Source: Gossypium raimondii
Taxonomy: Eukaryota; Streptophyta; Magnoliopsida; Malvales; Malvaceae
Direction: 5' to 3'
Assembly: GCF_025698545.1 (NCBI RefSeq)
Contig: NC_068571.1
Coordinates: forward strand, 42,317,733-42,381,732
DNA: 64,000 nucleotides
Position numbers and translations under genes: made by a program. Below the pieces are notes generated by a model. It was given only the letters and a program-made list of their open reading frames with translations, had not been told where the DNA came from and did no database searches. This document shows, piece by piece, positions 35,191 to 45,834 of the stretch (within the stretch, counting starts at the first letter, position 1; the number at the start of each line of letters is the position of its first letter).

Positions 35191-36380
35191 AAATGAAAAG
35201 ATGAAAATGAAAAATGAAAAAGTAAAAATGGAGAGGCTAAGGTGAAAACCCGCAAAGGGCGCCTTAGACCAAAGGGGATTTGAGTTGAAAACCCAAAAAA
35301 GGGCGGCTCAAATGTTGATCAAAATGGCGTTTGAAATTTTCAGAGCAGCTCAAATACTGATCAGAATGGGGGCATGCAGTGGTCTTGCTATACCTGAATC
35401 AACAGGAAAGGGTAGGCGACATCTTGGGGCATCGACAAAGTACTCCTAAACACATGTTAAACTCAGAATGGTCTTCAAAAAGTCTATACAGCAAAGTTCA
35501 ATCTGCGATATCTAGGGCACCTAACCTGTATACCATTTTTGTTATTCTTGGAACACATTATTCATTTCCAAGATACGCATTCCTGAATCAATGTCTTTGT
35601 TATCCATCTTTATTATCTTTGATAATTTATTTCATTTCGAGCTATGCTCAGAACCAATTCAATTTTATCCATCATTTTGTTCTCTTTGCAAGTGTGTTGC
35701 ATTAGAATAATAATTAATGGACCAATAAAACTTTCATAAGGGAAGTTTTGAATATTACTCTAGAAGTTTCTAAATAATACAGGAACCTGAAACAGGACTA
35801 TTGTTTAGAACGCATCAAGGAAGAGTCTAAATTAAGACTATCCCTTTAAATTTTATTGTCGAAAACAAAATGACAAGATTTCGTATTGGTGACAAAGCGT
35901 CAATGAGCAAACAAACAATGATCACCTTACAATAAGAAGAGGTTTCCTCGAAGGAAAAAACATTCATTTGTGCATAGGCATTTGGTATGACACCCTGAGA
36001 ATGGTATAGAGGGCCAAAGTGCTTCACATTGCGATAAGAGAAGATCGAGAAGTCATGTTTTTCAACCCTTGGGTTATAGTGAAAAGATGATACAAATTTT
36101 GCATCCCAGTGGATCAAACTTAGAGGTTTACAGTGGGGGCAATCTGGTCAAGTGTTTCTTTGGAGACGTCAGCCGAGCAAGCAGGCGCTATAGCACATTA
36201 GCGATGAAACTTTAAATAAACTTTGAGTAATGATAACCTAAGTGACAAGGAGGAATCATTCTCGAAAAATGACATTCTACATTCATTCAAATGTCATTCA
36301 TACATGTCTAGTTAGGAGCATTTGATTCATTTTGATCATGCCATCCTAATCATTAGGCATAATTAGGTTCATTATACAGG
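35191..36380 (+). other. Non-coding region of the gypsy element after pol
   Basis: No gene seen. Repeated phrases 'AAAACCCGCAAAGGG' occur at 35143, 35246 and, in variant form, 35290, a minor tandem tendency. The stretch leads into the 44-bp repeat array. Confidence 0.5.
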
Positions 36381-36389
36381 TCATGTTCT

Positions 36390-38400
36390 CTAGAGAACAG
36401 ATCAGTGAAAATAGCAGATCTTACCTTCCTGCATTGACAGCGAAGCAGATCGAAAATAAAGTCTTGCCTCTCTCAGTTGCAGTGGAGCAAGTTAAAGATA
36501 GCAGATCTAGTCTTCATGTACTGGCGTGAAGTAGATCGAAGATTACAGATCTTATCTCCCTAAGCAGTAGTGGAACAGATTGAAGATGGCAGATTTTGCC
36601 TCCCTGAGGTTGCAGCGGAGTATATTGAAGCCAGTAATTCTATCTCCCTGGGCAGCAGTGGAATAGATTGAAGATTACAGATCTTATCTCCCTAAGTAGT
36701 AGTGGAGCAGATCGAAGATGGCGAATTTTACCTCCCTGAGGTTACAGTGGAGTACATTGAAGCCAGTAATTCTATCTCCCTAGGCAGCAGTATAATAGAT
36801 TGAAGATTACAGATCTTATCTCCCTAAGCAGTAATGGAGCAGATCAAAGATGGCAGATTTTACCTCCCTGAGGTTGCAGTGGAGTACATTGAAGCCAGTA
36901 ATTCTATCTCTCAGGGCAACAGTGGAATAGATTGAATATTACAGATCTTATCTCCTTAAGCAGTAGTGGAGCAGATCGAAGATGGCGGATTTTACCTCCC
37001 TATGGTTACAGTGGAGTACATTGAAGCCAATAATTCTATCTCCCTGGGCAGCAGTGGAATAGATTGAAGATTTCAGATCTTACCTCCCTAAGCAGTAGTG
37101 GAGCAGATCAAGGATGGCGGATTTTACCTCTCTGAGGTTGCAGTGGAGTACATTGAAGCCAGCAATTCTACTTCCCTGGGCAACAGTGGAATAGATTGAA
37201 GATTTCAGATCTTACCTCCCTAAGCAGTAGTGGAGCAGATCAAGGATGGCAGATTTTACCTCCCTGAGGTTACAGTGGAGTACATTGAAGCCAGTAACTC
37301 TATCTCCATGGGCAACAGTGGAATGGATTGAAGATTTCAGATCTTGTCTCCCCAAGCAGTAGTGGAGTAGATCAAAGATGGTGAACTTTACCTCCCTGTG
37401 GTTACAGTGGAGTACATTGAAGCCAATAATTCTATCTCCCTAGGCAGCAGTGGAATAGATTAAAGATTTCAGACCTTGTCTCCCTAAGCAGTAGTGGAGC
37501 AAATCAAAGATGGTGGATTTTACCTCCCTGTGGTTACAGTGGAGTACATTGAAGCCAGTAATTCTATCTCCCTGGGCAGCAGTGGAATAGATTGAAGATT
37601 TCAGACCTTGTCCCCTTAAGCAGTAGTGGGGCAGATCAAAGATGGTGAATTTTACCTCCATGTGGTTACAGTGGAGTACATTGAAGCCAGTAATTCTACT
37701 TCCCTGGGCAACAGTGGAATAAATTGAAGATTACAGATCTTATCTCCCTAAGTAGTAGTGGGGCAGATCAAAGATGGTGGATTTTACCTCCCTGAGGTTA
37801 CAGTGGAGTACATTGAAGCCAGTAATTCTATCTCCCTGGGCAGCAGTGGAATAGATTGAAGATTATAGATCTTATCTCCCTAAGCAGTAGTGGGGCAGAT
37901 CAAAGATGGTGGATTTTACCTCCCTGAGGTTACAGTGGAGTACATTGAAGCCAGTAATTCTAACTCCCTGGTCGGAGTAGATCGAAGAAAATAAATCTTG
38001 TCTTCATGTACTAGCGTGAAGTAGATCAAAGAAGCAGATCTTGTCTTCCCATACTGGTGGTGAAGTAGATCCAAGATACAAGTCTTATCTCCCTGAAGTT
38101 GCAGTGGAGCAGACAGAAATAACCGGTCCTATCCCCTTGGAGTTGCAATGGAGTGGATTAAAACCGCAGATCTCATCTCTCTAAAATTGCAGTAGAGCAG
38201 ATCGCATCAAATTTATCTTTAGGTTGTAGCAGAGCAAATTGAAACTACAAGTCTTATCTCCCTGAAGTTGCAGTGTAGCAGATTAAAGATAGCAAATTGA
38301 GAAGCTACAGCATACGAATCTTATCTCCCTGACATCGCAGTGGAGTAGATCGAAGCGCTAGCTCCTATACCTCTGAAGATGCAGTAGGAAGGAATGAAGC
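36390..38400 (+). repeat. Tandem array in the 3' region: 132-bp unit made of three 44-bp monomers
   Basis: The word TTGAAGCCA recurs at 36625, 36757, 36889, 37021, 37153, 37285, 37417, 37549, 37681, 37813 and 37945, exactly 132 bp apart (11 units). Each unit holds three 44-bp monomers starting GCAGTAGTGGAGCAGATC, GGTTACAGTGGAGTACATTG and GCAGCAGTGGAATAGATTG, all ending in a variant of ATCTCCCTRA/G. More diverged single monomers flank the core at 36390-36600 and 37975-38400. Although 132 is divisible by three, stops occur in all frames of some units, so it is not coding. The copy-to-copy likeness suggests recent homogenisation. Confidence 0.95.
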
Positions 38401-38501
38401 TACTTAAAGAAGAAAAGCACCGAAGAAGTTTAAGGCTCAGTAAGACCAGACATAATTGGGCCTTGTAGTCTTTGCTCTATTCCCGTTACACGACAATGAG
38501 C

Positions 38502-38514
38502 AAAAAGGGGCAGC
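38502..38514 (+). other. Polypurine tract of the gypsy element
   Basis: AAAAAGGGGCAGC directly precedes the 3' LTR, the expected place for the primer of plus-strand DNA synthesis. Confidence 0.75.
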
Positions 38515-40703
38515 TGTACAAGCCCAATAATGCCTGGGCCCGTACAATAACCCAAAATAGAAAATTGGACCTATCTTAATCCAGCTACGAAGCCCAATTG
38601 GCTTAAGGCATCAGAAACCCTAGCAGGTAATGATAGGTTTTAGCGCAGACCCTCCACCTCCAAGAAGTTCAGCGCCGCACGCCTGGAATCGACCACCTCA
38701 CGCGCGCCGTTTGCTCCACAACTACCTGCAAAAATGGATTAAAAGAGTCCCAATCTTGTAAAATAAAGATACAAAGCATTTTCTCAGGCTATAAAAGCCG
38801 AACTTGTATACTGAAATAGGGGGACGGATCTTTTGATAGGAGGAGAAATACACAAGAAAATCGAAAAATACAGAGAGAATACTGTAAATTGAAGAAAAAA
38901 CAGTGAAATAAAATCAAAAGAGGTGAATTTCATCTTAGTTTTTTTTTTATTTCTTTGTTTGTTTTATTTATTTTCTGATTTTTTGTATATTAAACAAAAA
39001 AATAAAAAGGGAATATCACCTTCAAGGATGTGCCGTTGAAACCCGAGCCTGCTTCGCCTGAATCGGGTCTGGAATGGCCGGGATTTGAATCGGCCGGTTG
39101 GTTGAGAACGGCGGCGGCGCGGAGAAGGGGTTGAAAACCTTAGCAGAGCTTTTGGCTCTCTTTTTTTTGTTTTTTTTCCCTTTATGCTACAAATGAAATT
39201 TTTTAAAAAAATTTTGTTTTAAATTGTATTAGCAAAACGGCGCCGTTTAGGTGGCCATACCATGTGATGACCCGACCAAGGGGAGGATCCGCCGCCTGAC
39301 GTCACATGGTCTATTTGCTAATTGGCCCTTCCTTTTTGCGATGCACTTCAATTAAACTCATTTTGTTTCTTTTAAAATTTAGCCGCATCTTTCATTTCTG
39401 TTTCAATTCGGTCCTTTGCTGCGCAGCGTTTTGGAGGGTGGGATTAATTTCCCTTTTAGTCCCCCATAGTTGCTCACGTGTTCAAGTTTGTCCTCTTTTA
39501 TTTATTTTTGAATCTACCCCATTTTTTTTTTGTTTTTAAGTTCAATTTAGTCCATTTTAGTTGTTTTTCTATTTTTTTAAAATATTTATCATTATACCAT
39601 TATTTATTATTGTTGTATTATTTATTATTATGGTTATTATCATTATTTCTATATTCATGCACGCATGGTTTTTACAATATATATATATATGCATTTTTAT
39701 GTATTAAACACACATATTTTTATATATAATATATACGCATTTTTTAAATATATATACATTTTTAAAGCTTTTATGAATACATGCATATCTTTTATTCATA
39801 CGTTTTATATATATTTTATATCTTTTAAAACTTTTATATACTTTATTTTGTAAATATATACACATATACATTTTTATCTTTATTTTATTTTCATGATTTT
39901 CGTACACATATATACATGCATTTATTATTGGTTTTTTTATTTGATGTATCTTTTTGTTTATAAATTTATTTGTATATTATACCCACTTGTATATATTCGT
40001 AAATGTTTATTCATATATGCTTGAAATTAGAATGTTGATATCATGTTATGCATATCCTTTTTTTTAAAAATGTGTATTTTGGTTTTATCGAAGCATTAAA
40101 ATCATCATATTTTTGCAAATTTCCAAAATATTTGGCATTCATGATTCTCGGGAAAGATTGTGTCCTAACTTACTGGATTGCGATTATTTTTCGATGAATT
40201 TAGAAAGCCAAGTATTTGTTTTGCAATAAATTCGCAAATTTTAAATAAAAGCTTATTCTCGGGAATTCAAAATGTTAGGTCCTAACTTACTGGTCATGAC
40301 ATTTTCTTCTCGAAATAAGAATTTTCAAAAGCAAAAGGCCATATTCGGGTATTTTGAAGATTTAAAAACATTGTGCCCTAACTCACTGGGTGTGGTGTTT
40401 TATTTCTTTGAAAGTCTTATTATTTTAATTCGTTCATGAAATAAAAAGTTTCCTTTTAAAATCTTTTCAAATTTTCGACACCAAGGCATTAAAAAAATCA
40501 ATTTGGTACCAATTTTAGGCGTTACGAGGGTGCTAATCCTTCCTCGTGCGTAACTGACTCCCGAACCTATTTTCTCAAATTTCGTAGACCAAAATTATTT
40601 TTAAGGTGAGCCGATCACACCTCAATTAAGGATCAGTGGCGACTCCAGTTTTTGTTTTTAAGTCGATGACCAAAACTTTTGTTTTCAAAAAACAGTTTCG
40701 ACA
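38515..40703 (+). repeat. 3' LTR of the gypsy element
   Basis: 2,189 bp, matching the 5' LTR along its whole length. It differs by scattered substitutions and small indels, for example in the GC-rich block near 38640-38700 and in AT-run lengths near 39675. TATA-like CTATAAAAG is at 38789-38797. Confidence 0.92.
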
Positions 40704-42219
40704 ATATCCATTAATATAATTGGTTAATTATTTCGGATGGAATACTATGAAATAAGATTCGAATGTATATGAATTAGATCAAAAATATTTTCATTATTAT
40801 TGTTGTGGTTGCTTAGATTATAGAATATGGTTTTAAGGATTTAATTCTTGGCGGGCACAACTATCGTCGGTTATCCGACTAACACTAGGCGCAATAATTT
40901 GTTGACTTGTTCGACTAGTGCTGGGCATACAAATGATCTTGTCAAGTTAAACGACGAGCACTGGATGCAAAACCTTATGTACAGTCTACCGTTAGGCACC
41001 AGATGCCATTTAGTGGATTATATATTTCAGTACGGTATAATAATTCATGAGAGGATATTTGTATATAAATGATGTTGTAGATATGTTTCAATGGAAATTA
41101 TGGTAACTTTATAGAGATGACTTATATGTTATGAAATGTAAACTTTTGTTTAATAGTTGTAAAGGGGATCCTTTGAAAACATAGGTTACTTACTGTTTAA
41201 TTTTTTACTTGACTGCAGGTTAGGTATTTACTGTTGTTATACAACTAAACATCCATGACAAATCCCGTACTCAATGTTGGTGATGTATTTTCTTTTTGAG
41301 TCTTGGCATGTACCTAGAATGTCAATTTTGAAATAATGATATTTTGTTTTTAGTGAATTCTGATGAATGTAGTCCTATAAGTTATGTATGATGTGTTTGA
41401 GTTAGTATTAGAAGAAAAAATATATATTTTGTCATTTGGTTGATGTTGAATGTGAGTAATTGGTTTGAGTGATGGATCTACTTATCCTACTTATTTGAAT
41501 AATTGAACTTTGTTTGAAGTACCTATGAATGACATATTAATTAAATGATGGATGAATGAATTGTTGGTTTAGGTTGGATGTTTAAAATATGGTGTCAATG
41601 AGGGCACATTGGTTAGGCATTTAAGATGGTTGTTTTGACATATTTTGAGCATGTTTAAATGTGTTTCGAATAGATTAAATGGTTGATGAATTGGTTGCTT
41701 ACTGTCCAAGAAATCACAAATTGGTAAACTTGAGTTTTATGGTACATTTAGATTCACACGGGCTACCACACGGCCATGTGTCTCAAGTCAATGAGTTACA
41801 CGGATGGAGACACGGGCTGGGACACAGCCATATATCCCAACTTCGAAAGTCACACGGTCTGGGGCATTCCACACGGCCGTGTGTCCCCTAATTCTAGGCA
41901 TTTTTAGATTTCACCCTAAACTTTTAAGATTATTTCAAATTAGTTCCTACCTGTTTTTAAACTATTTTTAAGGTCTCGTAAAATTATATTAAGGACTGTA
42001 AAAGTAAATTTTACTCTGAATTGGTATGATATGGCATGATTCGTTATTGAATTGTATAAGATACGATTATGAATATATCAAATTAGCATACATTGCTCAT
42101 GTATCATGTGATGTTAATATTTAGCTTACACCATTGCTTGCTATGAAATTAAATGTTCTAATTGATTAGTAATGTCTGTGACCCTAATATGACGACGGAG
42201 AAGGGTTAGGGGTGTTACA

Positions 42220-44100
42220 GCTTCCCTACATTAATTAAAGGTCCAAAAGAATTAGTGGAATACTCTTTTCCCAATGATCAGACAATCGCCGAAGTACGCT
42301 AGGTGCGTTTCCAAATCGATTACAGAACTTGATACATACCAATCTAATACCTAACACCATTTCCACAAATCATTGTACGACTTGTCTCGACTGTGGTGCA
42401 ACTTATCCACAGTCTTTTGTTTTGTGACCCGTGCCTTGTAATATAATGACGTGTAATCGTACTAGCTACGGATGTTGGCAATCAACACCGAGACGAGAAT
42501 ACTAGGACTCACTTTCACCATGGGTAAAATTATGTCAGATATCATGTCGGAATCTAGCATCGGATGATTCTGACTTACACCTGCAAAGTACGATATAAAG
42601 TTATGTTATTGGTAAAAATAAAAACCCCAATCAGGTCACATTATGTAAGAAAATTGAGTGACCGAATCGCGCACCTGCTATAACACAAGTATGTGGACCA
42701 GAATACTTCTTTATCATTCAGAAACCCGTCTTCTTCCAAAAAGATGCCATGATTTTCCATTTGCACCTCTCGTCGCGCATTGCGTACATTTGTACCTCTC
42801 GTCGTGCATTGCGTACTTTCCCTCGAATTTTTTCGAACAAGATTTTATGACGTGATAGTTCATACCATTCTTGTAGTTGTACTATTTTAGTGCAGTGAGA
42901 AAATTATATTTGTTGGGGTATTTCATGCCAACTTCCAATACTTAGACATTTGACGATAAGCTTGCATGGTTCTGTGCAGGAGCTACCAAAACTCTAAACT
43001 ACCCTCGATGGAGAGGTCAATGTTGGTCATGTGGGGCGGAGGTTCATCGTTAGAACCACAAAGTTCTGGCTCAGTTGGAACCTACTCTAATTTTTTAAAA
43101 ATATGTTTTTTCCAAACTATCCAAACCTAACTACCGAATTGGATCGGGGTCTGACTCTGATCCGTCAACAACATCCGTTGCCCCTTCTTCCTCGGCTGCA
43201 TCTTCTTCCTCAGTGGCATCTTTATTTTCATCTTCAACCAAAGGGTTCAATGTACCATCGCCAAACCCGATCGTAGGGAGAAGTTATCAATTTTTTATTC
43301 CCCATATGCCCAGTAAAATTTGTACTGGATTGCCAACTGGTGTTGGTTGATGGCCCTCTGGTATAAGTGCTTCTACCGTAGGACACCCCACCATTGAAGT
43401 TAAAATCGAACGCACTAACTGAATATCGTGCACGAGTGTCGAGATTCAGGTAACACTCATACCCCGACTGACAAGTTTCGAAGTTGAAATCGATACCTAA
43501 AACCGAAGAATGTTTACCCATTGATGCTTGAGGGACATCATAATAGGAGCTTTATAACAAACCAGTGAACCCACCGCACAATCGTGTAGTAGGACTTTCT
43601 GTTTATACTTCGATTCCCGTATTAGCCACACTAGTAGTCAAAGATGGACCAGTTCTATCAGGCTCAAGGAACTCGACATAGAATTCCATTATAGCATTTC
43701 CGCTTAAGTAGTACGATGATATGACTGCCTCCAAATCGAGCTCGCATTTCACATCAAATAACTCATATTTAAATGGGTTAATTGATGCTAGATATTTACA
43801 TTGTAAGCTTGAAATTTTTCCCCGGCTTGAACCCCAACTTTCTTCCAGATTCTAGTCTATAACTCACGCAATTGAATGGTACGGTTGAAAGCCAATTCCA
43901 CGAACTAGGCTCTTGCAAATACAATATCGACTTCCGTATTGCAGATTTGACTATCGTAGTAAATGACGGATTTCACCCGTCGACTTATTTTAATTTAAAA
44001 CGAATTAGATATTTAGAACAAAAAAATCTTCAGATGGTTATCCAAAGAAATACAAATGACACTCACAGTGAACCTCTTCAATATTTGACATGAATTTTCC
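42220..44100 (-). pseudogene. MURA transposase, 5' half
   Basis: Read on the minus strand from about 43970 downward. An N-terminal PB1-like MULE region (FNRTIQLREL, KKVGVQAGEKFQ) at 43900-43800 is followed by FDFNFNGGVSYGRSTY and related text in an open stretch at 43521-43234. An acidic linker (ENKDATEEEDAAEEEGATDV) lies at 43230-43170. Blocks before the catalytic region (VSVLIANIRS, KARVTKQKTVDKLH) lie at 42520-42400. It breaks at 42224, where the solo LTR enters, and continues at 27739. Several stops and shifts show decay. MURA proteins recognise the terminal repeats and cut DNA during transposition. Confidence 0.75.
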
Positions 44101-44640
44101 ATGTGTCTAAGTTCTAAATACTTCGATAATTTCATAGCAAAATAGAATAATGAGAGAGAAAAAACATGCTTCAAAATGCGTTTTAGAAGACACGTTTTCA
44201 TCGAATTATAATAAAACTCTCTTCTGTGCTTGAAAACACGTTTCAGAAATCAACAAATTTCATTAGACGCGTGCTTCAAAGGATATTCAGTGCTTCAAAT
44301 CTTACCAAGATCCCAGGTAAGATTTGAAACATGTTTTTCAGATATTCGATGAAAATGCCTCTCATAGGACGTATTTTCAACCACAGGGTTTTTTCCTTTA
44401 CAATCTCATCCCTTCCCCACGCCAATAAATGGGGGGGCTCCCCTTCCATACTCCATCATCCCTAGACCCATCATCTCTCCCGGCCTCCATCCCTCCACTT
44501 TACAATATTTCTCTCTCGGTTTTCTTCCTCATTCCAGTGTTAAAAATTTTCGTAACTAAAAAAATTTCTTGTTTAAGGTATTCTTGTGTCGTTGATGATG
44601 TAATATTGTTTTGAGACACACACATATTATATATCCAATC
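44101..44640 (-). promoter_or_regulatory. Upstream region of the MURA gene
   Basis: No coding region is evident. Before the first recognisable MURA codons it reads as an AT/CT-mixed leader with TTTTTTCTCTCTCATTATTC (minus strand, near 44160) and an AAACGTGTTT/AAACGCGTTT-rich stretch at 44180-44300. A promoter in this part is inferred from position only. Confidence 0.3.
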
Positions 44641-44642
44641 GA

Positions 44643-45530
44643 GATGAGACCATTACTTCGAAAACCTATCCTGTGGAAGTCAAGTTCCAAGGTGATTTTG
44701 CTTTATACGATCATGGGTGTAAGCCTACGTAGAGGTCTCGATCGACGATTGTTATGAGATAATGGATCGGAGTATAACAGAAGAGTTAGTTAACGATTGT
44801 TATGTGGGCACGAGCTCAAACTTTTCGGATAGCCAAAGGTGTTTCCTTATAAATACCATACACAAGTTTAAACGTATAATTATAAGGAAAAACTGTGGGA
44901 CTTTCTGTTATAATCGACATAATTTTTTTCTATTTCCACGTAGATGGTATCTTTAACCTTCCTTCTTATCCAAAGGTCAGCACCGTTGTGAACGCAGGAG
45001 GACTCTTAGACAGGTAGCGGCTATTGCGATGTAGTAAAAGTAATACTCCTTTCAAGGTGGCAACGATTTCCGTTATTAAACAACTCATTAATAATTACAA
45101 CCGCTGATGCGTCGACCCGAGTTTGACCTCTACTGTGCAAGAATATCTGCTCTCCGCCTGGGAATCCTCTTATGTCCATCTCGGTGTCAGCCCTTGGATA
45201 AGAATAAAAGGTTAAAGATATCGGCTGTTTGAAAATAAAGAAAAAAATTACGTTGATTACACTAGAAAGCCCTTCGTTTTTTCCTATGATTATGGCCTCA
45301 ACCTTATGTATGGTATATATAAGGCATCATTTGCAGGTATCCAAAAAGCTTGAACTCGTGACCACATAACGACCGTCAAGTAGCCCCCGATTACACTCAA
45401 ATCCGTGACTGCATCACAATTGTCGACTAGGACCTCCACTTAGACTTCGACCCGTGACTGTATCAAGCCCAGTCACCCTGAAACCCGACTTCCATAGGAT
45501 GAGTTTCTGAGGTAATAGTCCTATCCTAAC
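44643..45530. repeat. Imperfect inverted repeat inside the MULE, arms of about 375 bp
   Basis: The left arm (44643-45020) and the inverse of the right arm (45153-45530) align throughout. Examples are CATTACTTCGAAAACCTATC against CTATTACCTCAGAAACTCAT, then CTRTGGAAGTC, then GTTATGTGGKCACGAGYTCA, then CTTATCCAARGG. A spacer of about 130 bp separates the arms. Divergence is considerable, so it is old. A transcript through it would fold into a long imperfect hairpin. Confidence 0.7.
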
Positions 45531-45788
45531 ATGATGTATGAAATGTATGTATTCTGAGATGCGTTATCGCATCCTCAACCCCTCAAATCTACATATAAAC
45601 TTTCACTATTCCACTCTTAAAACACTAAACCCTAATTACTAATAAAAAACCTATCCCTAAACTAAAAAAATAATAAAATGAGGTCAAGGAGAGAGAATGT
45701 AAAAGCGTTTTCTGCTAGGCGCGTTTTCACACACTCTCTCTAAAATCGACTTATTTTTCTAAATTTAAAAAATTACCTAAAAAACCAA

Positions 45789-45834
45789 TTAAAAAATAAA
45801 ATCAGCATATATGCACAGTTTAGCTTGAATTGGC
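45789..45834 (-). repeat. MULE right terminal inverted repeat and target duplication
   Basis: The terminal repeat is 45789-45825, the inverse of 21750-21786 with one mismatch. It is followed by TGAATTGGC (45826-45834), identical to the left flank. Confidence 0.9.

Larger units (their letters stand above)
29042..40708 (+). mobile_element. Ty3/gypsy LTR retrotransposon, complete ends but pol deleted
   Basis: The element spans 29047-40703 with target duplication ATATC (29042-29046 and 40704-40708). LTRs are 29047-31269 and 38515-40703, both starting TGTACAAGCCCAATAATGCC and ending GTTTCGACA. A primer-binding site follows the first LTR and a polypurine tract precedes the second. Between them are gag (32428-33924), short pol remnants (33925-35190) and a long tandem array. 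Reverse transcriptase, RNase H and most of integrase are missing, so it cannot move by itself. Gag type and the 3' tandem array suggest the Tat/Ogre-like lineage, which is inference. By eye the two LTRs are close to identical apart from small indels, so insertion was fairly recent. Confidence 0.92.
27735..42224 (+). mobile_element. Second solo LTR (gypsy type), split by a nested retrotransposon
   Basis: It begins TGTAACGATCC at 27740 and ends GGTTAGGGGTGTTACA at 42219, the TG...CA form of LTRs whose ends read TGTAACACCCC/GGGGTGTTACA. Flanks are GCTTT (27735-27739) and GCTTC (42220-42224), a 5-bp duplication with one mismatch. The two parts (27740-29046 and 40709-42219) total about 2.8 kb and contain CACACGGCCGTGTGTCC-type text (41760-41890) common in cotton gypsy LTRs. 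Removing it reconnects the MURA reading frame, which supports the boundaries. No protein-coding internal region belongs to it. Confidence 0.7.
21750..45825. mobile_element. Mutator-like element (MULE) carrying a plant mobile domain gene, with nested insertions
   Basis: The left end reads AGCTAAATTGTGCATATATG followed by CTGATTTTATTTTTTAA (21750-21786). The right end (45825 back to 45789) is its inverse with one mismatch over 37 bp. Both are flanked by the same 9-bp sequence, TGAATTGGC (21741-21749 and 45826-45834), the target-duplication length of Mutator elements. Inside are a plus-strand mobile-domain gene and a minus-strand MURA transposase in convergent arrangement. Later insertions (24182-26388, and 27740-42219 with 29047-40703 inside it) account for about 16.7 kb, leaving a MULE of about 7.4 kb. 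Both genes are broken. Confidence 0.9.

Noticed and set aside
36390..38400. Possible repeat protein, because the 132-bp unit is 44 codons and one minus-strand frame stays open at 37440-37661
   Set aside because: Other units have stops in the same frame, and the array lies between pol remnants and the polypurine tract of a retroelement, a non-coding region.
44643..45530. Candidate microRNA precursor
   Set aside because: The arms are about 375 bp and diverged over their whole length, too long for a canonical plant microRNA hairpin. A small-RNA-producing inverted repeat remains possible.
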